Source of the DNA: an uncultured Emticicia sp.
Lineage (GTDB): Bacteria; Bacteroidota; Bacteroidia; Cytophagales; Spirosomataceae
Length of the DNA stretch: 64,000 nt
Reading direction: 5' to 3'
NCBI RefSeq assembly: GCF_937903345.1
Contig: NZ_CALCZQ010000053.1
Location: 1 to 64,000, forward strand
The notes beneath the pieces are model-generated. The model saw only the letters and a program-made list of their open reading frames with translations, did not search any database and was not told where the DNA came from. Position numbers and translations under genes: made by a program. This document shows positions 39,355 through 48,000 of the stretch, piece after piece (positions within the stretch are counted from its first letter, which is position 1; each line of letters starts with the position of its first letter).

Positions 39355-39999
39355 ATGTTTATCTTAACCGAAAACAACTCCTTAGCAAACCATTTCCTTT
39401 CTGAATTAAGAGACGAACAAATACAAAAAGATTCGATGCGATTCCGTCGAAACTTAGAACGTCTGGGTGAAGTTTTTGCTTACGAAATCTCAAAAACTTT
39501 AAGTTTTAAGATGCAGGAAGTTTCTACTCAACTCGGTATAAAGAAAACCTATCAACTTTCTCAAGAGGTGGTTTTAGTAACTATTCTTCGGGCAGGTTTG
39601 CCATTGCATCGAGGGCTGCTGAATTACTTCGATAAAGCAGAAAATGCTTTTATTGGGGCTTATAGAGGTAAACATGACGAAAAAGAGGTGTTTGAAATAG
39701 AAATGGACTATATAACGAGCCCAGACATTAACGGTAAAGTATTGATTATCAGTGATCCAATGATGGCTACTGGCAAGTCAATTGAAAAAGCTTATCATGC
39801 AATGCTACGTTATGGAGTACCAACTAAAACTCATATTGTTTCGGCAATTGCGAGTCAGCGTGGAGTGAGATTCATTCAGGCACGATTACCACAATGCCGC
39901 CTTTGGGTGGGTGATATTGATGATGAATTGAACTCGAAATCATTTATTGTTCCAGGTTTGGGAGATGCAGGTGACTTGGCTTTTGGAGGAAAGATTTAG
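39355..39999 (+). CDS. upp: Uracil phosphoribosyltransferase
   Basis: A 214-residue pyrimidine salvage enzyme converting uracil and PRPP to UMP. The PRPP loop is in KVLIISDPMMATGKSIEKA (family form D-P-M-x-A-T-G). TILRAGLPLHRGLL and the uracil-binding C-terminal VPGLGDAGDLAFG are conserved. Complete and monocistronic. Confidence 0.95.
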   Translation: MFILTENNSLANHFLSELRDEQIQKDSMRFRRNLERLGEVFAYEISKTLSFKMQEVSTQLGIKKTYQLSQEVVLVTILRAGLPLHRGLLNYFDKAENAFIGAYRGKHDEKEVFEIEMDYITSPDINGKVLIISDPMMATGKSIEKAYHAMLRYGVPTKTHIVSAIASQRGVRFIQARLPQCRLWVGDIDDELNSKSFIVPGLGDAGDLAFGGKI

Positions 40000-40110
40000 T
40001 AATCGCTATCGGAAAATTGCTTACGCTTAATTAGCTGCTGAAAAATTAGGTATTGGATTTTACGAATAACAAATCAACCAGTAATAATTAACAGTTTCGC
40101 AAAAAAAGTC

Positions 40111-40653
40111 TCATTTTAGCCGTTTTAAAGTAGCTTTCATTTCAAACTGAAGAACTACTTTTTTACCTGATATACTTTCAAGTAAAGGCTTCAATACCAA
40201 CTCAGCATTTTTCTTGGTTTGTTCTAGTATTCCCATTTCGAGGGCCGATTGCTTGATTTTAGCTTCAGCACGTGTATAGGCCTCATTTATCAATGATTGC
40301 TCGTTCATAAAGGCATATTCTGTATCATAAATCTTCGATTTACTGTGGTCGATTCTATAGCTACAAAGCTCTGGGTCAGGTAGATGCACAATCAATGTAT
40401 CATCTTTGGAGGCAATATCCTCAGGTTTAATTTTAGTTAAATCTAAACAGCCAATTGCCTCGCCCTGTACAATCAGAATCGCCTTCGGGTTTGGCAGATA
40501 ATCCAGTACTAATTCTTGTTCTATTACATCTCTGAATGAAAAGTTGGACAATTCTAGTTTACCGAGAACTGTCATTTCTTTCAATACCAAATTATGGGTA
40601 GTCTGAATATCTTTGACAGCAAAAAGGCTAAAGTTTTTAAATTTCTCCCACAA
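40111..40653 (-). CDS. DUF4230 domain protein, non-ATG start or shortened N-terminus
   Basis: About 180 residues. The DUF4230 core is visible: FAVKDIQTTHNLVLKEMTVLGKLEL-type opening, YLPNPKAILIVQGEAIGCLDL, KDDTLIVHLPDPEL. No ATG precedes it in frame: the frame starts with TTG, and only about 18 more codons (SVIKILSIFLW) precede before a stop. Family members normally carry an N-terminal membrane anchor, so either a rare start is used or the end has been lost. The function of the family is unknown. It is isolated, with 480 bp of non-coding DNA upstream. Confidence 0.7.
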   Translation of the reverse strand: MWEKFKNFSLFAVKDIQTTHNLVLKEMTVLGKLELSNFSFRDVIEQELVLDYLPNPKAILIVQGEAIGCLDLTKIKPEDIASKDDTLIVHLPDPELCSYRIDHSKSKIYDTEYAFMNEQSLINEAYTRAEAKIKQSALEMGILEQTKKNAELVLKPLLESISGKKVVLQFEMKATLKRLK

Positions 40654-40671
40654 AAAAATAGATAAAATTTT

Positions 40672-41092
40672 GATAACACTATCACTAAGATTTGAAAATA
40701 ACTCTTAGGTAAACCCATATTTACTTAATTTTATATAAACTAGCTCTACCGTAAAATTACTTAATAAAATAAACATTTTCGTTACATTTTTCGTATAATC
40801 ACACATAAAAAATCCAGAAACATAATTTGATTTAGCCTTAAAAGCAAATAATAATATAGAACAAAAATAAAATATTTAAATTGCTTATAATCAAACTTTT
40901 ATCGTTGTGGCCAACCGTGTCGAATTAAATATCCAGTTTTTTGAGTTTCAGCAAATAGTGCATGAACAATAATAGGAAGCCCTCAAATATGTAGTTTACT
41001 TATAATCAATTATTTATCCACTTTTACAATTATCGATTGTACCTGTCTCGCCACTTTATACAAATTAATCTCAAACATTAATATGTTTTTCG
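40672..41092. other. AT-rich intergenic region upstream of glmM
   Basis: No frame or stable hairpin was noted. A GTTGTGGCCAACCGTGTCGAA stretch near 40914 is the only GC-richer part. It may include regulatory sequence for the two divergent genes. Confidence 0.5.
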
Positions 41093-41100
41093 TATCTTTG
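41093..41100 (+). promoter_or_regulatory. Candidate glmM promoter -7 box
   Basis: TATCTTTG fits TAnnTTTG, 33 bp before the GTG start of the mutase gene. Confidence 0.5.
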
Positions 41101-41133
41101 CAAGGTTAAAAGTAACCAAAAAATCAATTTACA

Positions 41134-42537
41134 GTGACGCTTATTAAATCAATTTCGGGTATTCGAGGAACTATTGGAGGTAAAAGTGGCGATTCCTTGA
41201 CCCCTTTAGATGTTGTAAAATTTACTGCTGCTTATGGATCTTGGCTAAAAAATAAAAATTTAGAAAAGCCACTTCGTGTTGTGATTGGAAGAGACGCCCG
41301 TTTATCAGGCAAAATGGTTTCCGATTTGGTATCTGCCACACTCGTAGGAATGGGATTTCATGTAATTGATCTAGGACTATCCACTACACCCACAGTAGAA
41401 ATTGCGGTTCCTCTTGAAAATGCTATGGGAGGAATCATTCTTACTGCCAGTCATAACCCAATTCAATGGAACGCACTTAAATTACTTAACGAACATGGTG
41501 AGTTTATTTCGGGAGCCGATGGAGAAGAATTATTGGCGATTGCAAATAACGATAGTGCTGAATATGCCGATGTGAAAAGTTTAGGGGAAATCGAAATCAA
41601 CGATTCTTATTTACAAAAACACATAGATATGATTATAGCTTTGCCAATGGTCAATAAAGATGCCATTGAAAAAGCGAATTTTAAGATTTGTGTTGATGCC
41701 GTAAACTCTTCAGGTGGTATTGCTGTGCCTATGTTATTGGAGGCTTTGGGTGTGAGAGAAATCAAGAAGATAAACTGTGAACCAACGGGTATTTTTGCTC
41801 ATAATCCGGAGCCATTGCCAGAAAATTTAAGAGAAATTTCAGGTGAACTTCATAAAGGAAGCTATGATTTAGGAATTGTTGTTGACCCTGATGTAGATAG
41901 ATTAGCATTTATCAACGAAGATGGCGAACCATTTGGCGAAGAATATACGCTTGTGGCTGTTGCAGACTATATTTTGCAAAACGCTCAAAATAAAGAAGGC
42001 TTAACAACTGTTTCAAACCTTTCTTCTACCTTAGCATTGAAAGACGTAACTATAAAAGCAGGAGGAACTTATCATTCTGCCGCAGTTGGGGAAGTAAACG
42101 TTGTTACCAAAATGAAGGAAGTCGGTGCAATCATTGGTGGTGAGGGTAATGGAGGAATTATTTATCCCGAGTTTCACTACGGTCGTGATGCTTTGGTAGG
42201 TATTGCTCTCTTTTTGAGTCATTTGGCCAAAGTAAATAAACCTATAGGATTCTTGCGTAATACTTATCCAAACTACTATATTTCAAAAAAGAAAGTCGAG
42301 CTCACAACAGATTTAGATGTTGATAGTATATTGGAGGAAATAAAGTCAAAATATGAACGCTATCCAATCAATACAGAAGACGGCGTTAAGATTAACTTTG
42401 ATAAAGAATGGGTACATTTACGTAAATCAAATACTGAGCCTATCATCAGAATCTACGCCGAATCAGAATTTGAAACAACGGCATCGAATCTTGCTGACAA
42501 AATTATCAATGATATTAAAGAACTTATCTCTCAATAA
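41134..42537 (+). CDS. glmM: Phosphoglucosamine mutase
   Basis: A 467-residue alpha-D-phosphohexomutase. The active-site phosphoserine loop is IILTASHNPIQWN (Ser near 105). The metal loop is VVDPDVDRLAFINEDG, the sugar-specificity loop GGEGNGGIIYPE and the phosphate-binding loop LRKSNTEPIIRIY. The GEGNGG form together with the family N-terminus SISGIRGTIGG fits glucosamine-1-phosphate formation for peptidoglycan and LPS; phosphomannomutase activity cannot be excluded. The start is GTG. Complete and monocistronic, with a promoter box upstream. Confidence 0.9.
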   Translation: MTLIKSISGIRGTIGGKSGDSLTPLDVVKFTAAYGSWLKNKNLEKPLRVVIGRDARLSGKMVSDLVSATLVGMGFHVIDLGLSTTPTVEIAVPLENAMGGIILTASHNPIQWNALKLLNEHGEFISGADGEELLAIANNDSAEYADVKSLGEIEINDSYLQKHIDMIIALPMVNKDAIEKANFKICVDAVNSSGGIAVPMLLEALGVREIKKINCEPTGIFAHNPEPLPENLREISGELHKGSYDLGIVVDPDVDRLAFINEDGEPFGEEYTLVAVADYILQNAQNKEGLTTVSNLSSTLALKDVTIKAGGTYHSAAVGEVNVVTKMKEVGAIIGGEGNGGIIYPEFHYGRDALVGIALFLSHLAKVNKPIGFLRNTYPNYYISKKKVELTTDLDVDSILEEIKSKYERYPINTEDGVKINFDKEWVHLRKSNTEPIIRIYAESEFETTASNLADKIINDIKELISQ

Positions 42538-42788
42538 TGATTTTTAGCCTCATCCTTAGGCATCATATTTATAATTTTATTAAAGAAGAGCTTGAAATTG
42601 TTTGTGCAATTTTAAGCTTTTTGATTTTTATTACAATCTAACGGTACTTTTTAACAAATTCATCAATCCTTTATCCACAAAGAATTGAAGCGATCTGCTT
42701 TTGGCATTGATTTTGTTATTTTTTTATATATGCAATTCGCTATTTTTAAATGATTGTTATTATCGATCATATAATTATTTCATCTAAT

Positions 42789-44957
42789 ATGTTTAGTAAA
42801 AAGGTCAGCCCCAAGTTTATTTTGTCTATCCTTCTTTTGATAGGTAGTCAGCACCTAGTTGGACAAGGTTTTCCGACTAACCTTCAATGGCAGAAATGCT
42901 ATGGTTGGAACGATTACTATGGAGATGAAGGCACTAAGATAATTCCCACCCAAGATGGGAATTATATAGCCATAGGAAAAAAGAGTTTAAATGGCCTTGA
43001 GATAATATGGATATCAAAAATTGGCTACTTAGGCAACATGATATGGGAAACAACCGTATCTGGCGACAATGCCTACCTTGGTTTTAGGGCTCAAGATGTA
43101 ATTCAGAATCCTGATGGGAGCTACATTTTGGTAGCCCGAATCAATAACTATTCAAATCTCAGATTCAATAATTCCAATTCGCTAAAGATATCTTCAATAC
43201 AAAACAAAGGAAACGCTGATATTTTGGTAGCGAAACTTGATGGTGATGGCAATATGTCTTGGTTCAAAAACTTCGGTGGTGATGGTGAAGATATTCCCAT
43301 AAAAATATTACCCTCCAATGATGGCAATTTGATGTTACTCGCATATACGAGTTCTTCCAATGGCGACATTGCTAATTCTGAAAAAAACCCATCTGGGTTT
43401 AATCAAGATTTGTGGCTTTGTAAATTAGACCAAAATGGTTCTTTATTGTCAAAAAAATGTATTGGAGGTAGTGGCGATGAAGTAGGTTTTGATATGAAAA
43501 ACACATTCGATGGCGGCTTTATAATTGTTGGCTCCTCTACATCAAATGATAATGGCTTTGGTCCTAATAAAGGTGGTAAAGATATTATGGCTTTAAAAAT
43601 TGATGGGTCTGTCAATGTTGTATGGAAAAAAAATTTTGGTGGAAATCAAAGAGATGACAATCCTAAAGTATTGGCAAAACCCAACGGAGATATCATTATT
43701 GGCTTGACCTCCAACTCTTGGGATAATGATTTTCAATTTGTATCATCAGATATTTTTCCCTATAATTTTGAAGAAAATATTTGGTTGATGAAACTAAATT
43801 CAAATGGAGATTTACAAAACAAAAAAATGTTTGGGGGAGCAGGTCGGGATATTATCAATGAATTGATAAGTACTCGTGATGGTAATTTTGCGATTGCAGG
43901 TTCAACAAGGTCAAATAATGGTGACATTCGTGACCGTAACCGAATCCCTTCAAATAACAATGGGCAATATGATGTGCTACTAATGAAAGTGAATAATAAT
44001 TTTGATTTTATTTGGTCAAAAACTCTTGGCGGCTCATCAAATGATGAAGGAAATGGAATTGTTGAAACCAATGATGGTGCTTTTATAGGTATTAGCACAA
44101 CTCAATCATTTGATGGAGATGTTACAGGGAACCATTACAGTTCTCAGAATAACAAAGATATTTGGTTTACGAAAATTAATTATTTATGCAATGCTGATGT
44201 TGTAACTTCTGTTGATCTGGTAGCAGTTAATTCAGAAGTATTGGCATCCCAAAGTATTGATACATCAGATAAAGTAACTAAAAACTCATCGGTCCACTAC
44301 GGAGGGGCTAAAAGTGTTGAAATAACTACTGGTTTTAATAGCGAATTAGGAACAACCATTGATTTTAATTTAGCGGGTTGTAACTCCGTCGGAGAAATTA
44401 AAACGAACCCTATCCAAATCAAGGTAAATAATGAATGCCGAGAAGGTGGTATGAAATTTAAATTTATGCCTTTTACACCAAATACTGATTTAGGACAATA
44501 TAAAATTTCTGTTCAGAACCTCGACCCAAAAATTGAGTTTAGTTTCAATGGTAATACCCTCATAACCAAGAATAACCTTCCAAATAATAGCAATGCGTAT
44601 TTTGTAGTTAAAGTTTCTAAAGAAGGTTATGAGGATTTTGAATATCAAAGTTATACAAGTACGTGCGAACACGATAACGCTCCGATTGATTGCCCTGAAA
44701 ATAATCGAGATGTAATTTTAAATAAAGAGTATTACACTGTAGGCGAGACTTTTACTGCCTCATGGACGGGCACATTACTGTCGGGACAGGAATTATCATG
44801 GTATAATGAAAATGTAGAAACGATTTCAAAAACAGCGACAACCTTTACAGGCAAAATAAATGCATTTCCTGCCCATATTCAAGCACAGCCTGGAATGTTA
44901 CCAAACTCTCGGCCGTGCCACGGCTCTACAAGGGTAGAGTTTAGAGCAAGTAAATAA
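42789..44957 (+). CDS. Large secreted repeat protein, beta-propeller-like
   Basis: A 722-residue protein with a signal peptide ending near QHLVGQ. Residues about 30-470 are tandem repeats of roughly 65-90 residues. Each carries a DGG/DGN-x-I-x-G turn and a GG-x-x-x-DE linker (for example KCIGGSGDEVGFDMKN, TLGGSSNDEGNGIVE). The pattern suggests a propeller with the W-K/L repeat style often seen in T9SS cargo. The last 250 residues are Ig-like strands (INAFPAHIQAQPGM near the end), but no T9SS sorting tail is visible. I do not recognise a specific family. The ATG at 42789 gives a normal signal peptide. It ends at a strong terminator. Confidence 0.75.
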   Translation: MFSKKVSPKFILSILLLIGSQHLVGQGFPTNLQWQKCYGWNDYYGDEGTKIIPTQDGNYIAIGKKSLNGLEIIWISKIGYLGNMIWETTVSGDNAYLGFRAQDVIQNPDGSYILVARINNYSNLRFNNSNSLKISSIQNKGNADILVAKLDGDGNMSWFKNFGGDGEDIPIKILPSNDGNLMLLAYTSSSNGDIANSEKNPSGFNQDLWLCKLDQNGSLLSKKCIGGSGDEVGFDMKNTFDGGFIIVGSSTSNDNGFGPNKGGKDIMALKIDGSVNVVWKKNFGGNQRDDNPKVLAKPNGDIIIGLTSNSWDNDFQFVSSDIFPYNFEENIWLMKLNSNGDLQNKKMFGGAGRDIINELISTRDGNFAIAGSTRSNNGDIRDRNRIPSNNNGQYDVLLMKVNNNFDFIWSKTLGGSSNDEGNGIVETNDGAFIGISTTQSFDGDVTGNHYSSQNNKDIWFTKINYLCNADVVTSVDLVAVNSEVLASQSIDTSDKVTKNSSVHYGGAKSVEITTGFNSELGTTIDFNLAGCNSVGEIKTNPIQIKVNNECREGGMKFKFMPFTPNTDLGQYKISVQNLDPKIEFSFNGNTLITKNNLPNNSNAYFVVKVSKEGYEDFEYQSYTSTCEHDNAPIDCPENNRDVILNKEYYTVGETFTASWTGTLLSGQELSWYNENVETISKTATTFTGKINAFPAHIQAQPGMLPNSRPCHGSTRVEFRASK

Positions 44958-44972
44958 AATCAAAGCTTCCTA

Positions 44973-45010
44973 AAAAATCTTCAAAAATTTAAATTTTTGA
45001 AGATTTTTTG
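44973..45010. terminator. Perfect-palindrome terminator between convergent genes
   Basis: A 38-bp perfect palindrome centred on TTTAAA, with arms AAAAAATCTTCAAAAATTT. It separates the repeat-protein and alpha-2-macroglobulin genes. Confidence 0.85.
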
Positions 45011-45011
45011 T

Positions 45012-48000
45012 TTATTCTACTACCACATTTCCACCACCGCTATAACTTCGATAATCACCATTATACATGGCGTCGGCTGAAACAGGTCCAAGAATGAATT
45101 TACCACGAGAAACAACTCTTACCAAATAATAGAAGGTCTTTTCGGTGGCATCGGCTGTGGTGTAGAAATTGATTCTATCATCACGAATATCGAAATGTTG
45201 CGGTGTTGATGCATTTTTTATCCAAGTCATATTTCTATCTTCGTTCAAACGTGGATTTTCAATCTCAAATGCCGCTGGCAGCATATCAGTTACAACAACG
45301 TTTTCAATGGGTGTGCCGAGCGTACTGCTTATACTCACTTTTACAACTATAAGCTGATTTTGTTTAAGAATCCCCCCTATTGGCTCACCGTTTCGAGTTA
45401 AAAATTGACGGCGAACTTTCAAGAAATTATCTTCCTCTATGTATTTACCCGTAGCACTCAGCCCCTCTTGCTGCGAGAAGTAATATAATCCCCCCTTGCC
45501 TTTAGCTACAATATTGACCAATTTTCCTGAAATACCTTTTTCAATAGTCAAATCTGTTCCTGAGAAATTCGCCAAAATCTTATTATCGACTGATAATGAA
45601 GCCGTTACGGTCGATTCGCCGGTACGTTTGGCAATTTTACCCAAAGCCAAGAAACTAAATACTGATTCTTGCGTCGAAAGATAAGGCGTCGATTTAATGG
45701 CCTGCGAAAGTATTCTTGCCAGTTTCGGTACTTGTAAGTTTTGAGGATCAGATTCTACCAAACTATTCAAAGAAATAGCTAAATTTCTGATAGGCGAAGC
45801 AAAACTTCCCCCAGTTTGCTTTTGGGTATTTTCAATCACATAATCTTTCGGTAAAAGCTGCTTAAAACTCCCTTCATCGCCAATTTGGGCAAAGCTTGCA
45901 CCGAGCATATATCGCTCATCGGTAGTTAATAAAGTTTGATTTGCCTTATAATAATTCATTACGGACTGATTTGCTTTTCCCGCCATTCCGAGCGTATAAA
46001 GTGAATAAATCATTTCGTGTTTGGCAATTGTACGAGTTGTCCAGCTACCTGTTTCATTATAAATATAATCGGTTTCTGTTAAATCTTGCATCGAAGTTTT
46101 GGTTGTCAGATAATCCAACATTTTACTCAATACCGCTTCATTGACTTCATAATCCGCCTTTGTTGCTTCCAATAAGAAATGAGTTGCAAAAGCCGTTCCC
46201 CACCAACTTTCGTTATCGCCACCTTGCCAATAGCTCACTGCTCCATTAGGCAATTGCATACTTTCTACCTTACGTATCGCTGCTTGTACATTAAACTGTG
46301 GATTCCAGTCATTTTCACCCGAAACTTTTAGTGAGCGGGAATTTTTAGCAATTGTTTTTGCGAAATCGGCAAAATATAATTGTGGAAAAGCCTTTGAAAT
46401 CGTCTGTTCAAGGCATCCATGTGGATAGCCCAACAAATAATCCAACTGGTTGGCAAACTGCATCATCGGTGAGCGACTCACTAACAAGCTTGCTCTTGCT
46501 GTGCCCGCCATATATTCGTTTCCGAGGTTAATAACTTCGCTTTTTCCTGCCAAAACTACGCCCGATATTGAAGTTTTGAGCAATGAAGTTGACGGTCTGA
46601 TTGTCAAATCTATTTTCTCAGAAAATTTTTCTTTGAAACCATTTACCACGACAGTCATACTTCCAGTTCCGATTGTAGTAGGTGCTTTTAGGCTAAACAT
46701 GGTGCGAACTTCTTTGCCCGCAGGGACTGTAATAAATTGATTATTAGCACCTTGTAAAGCTAACCCTCCAGTTAAGTTAATCAAAACGCTCGCAGTTGTA
46801 GCAGTTTTTGTAGTATTCGTGACCGTTACAGGAATCAACACTTCATCGTTTGGGCTCAAAAACTTGGGAGCTCCCGTGCTGATCACAATTGGGTCTTTTA
46901 TTTTCATGTTGGCATTAGCCGAACCAAACGCTTCATCTTTATATGCAACTGCCATGATGCGTAAATCGCCCGAAAACTGCGGAATTTCAAACTCAAATTC
47001 GGCTTCTCCGCCCATACCTGTTTTCAAGATTCCTGACCAAACCGCTACCAACTTCGAGCGTCCGTTGCTCAATGGATTTACTCGTTTTTCGAGATTATAA
47101 CCATCGCCACCAGTGCTGCTACTTGACAGCGATAATTCTGGAAATAGGAATTGATACAAATCGTGGCTGCTTACTTCGAGGGCCTGTTTTTGATAGAAAT
47201 AATTATAAATATCAGGCGTTTTGAAGTTTTTGATTTGTAAAATACCTTCATCAACCACCGAAATCGTAAGTTCGGTATTAGCTTTGGTTTTTATCCTAAT
47301 TTTTTGCTTTCGTTTTGAACGAGATTCTTTTACCGCCACAATTTCAACGGGTAATTGATTGGATTTTTTTTCGATTTTCATCGGTGAAAAACCATGAGCT
47401 ACCGTAAGTGGCATGTCGCTCCCTTTCATTGGGCGAATGAGCGTTGCCGTCACATATACATTTGGCAACATTTCTTCCGTAATTTTGATGTTGATTTCGG
47501 CTGATTTTACATCTGTTTCTACATAAAAATGTTCTAAAACAGTTCCTTTTTCAACCGTTACGAGCATTTTACCAGCAAAAGGTGTTTTCATCAAAACTTT
47601 CGCTTTGTCGCCTACTTCGTATTTTTCTTTATCGAATTCCATCAAAACTTGTCCTTCGTTGCTTACCTCAAATGAGCTGCTCGATGTATTTCCGTAGCCA
47701 TAGGCATAAAAACCTTGTGAAGCGTAGCTTTTTGCTCCTGATTGGGCAATACGAATTTCGTACTCACCCGATACTTGCGGAATAAATTTTATCGAAGATT
47801 TTCCTGCTGAAAAATTTACTTCTTTGGTCTGAACGAGTTTTTCTTGTCGCTTAGAATTATAACGAATAACTCCATCAGTTTTTTCGACAACCGTTTGATA
47901 TTCAATTCGATAGACCAAAACTTCGGCTTTGGCAGATTTAGCTTTTCCATCGGTCGAAACGGCTGCGAGTGGAATCGTCATCGGTACGTGCGTCCCGACG

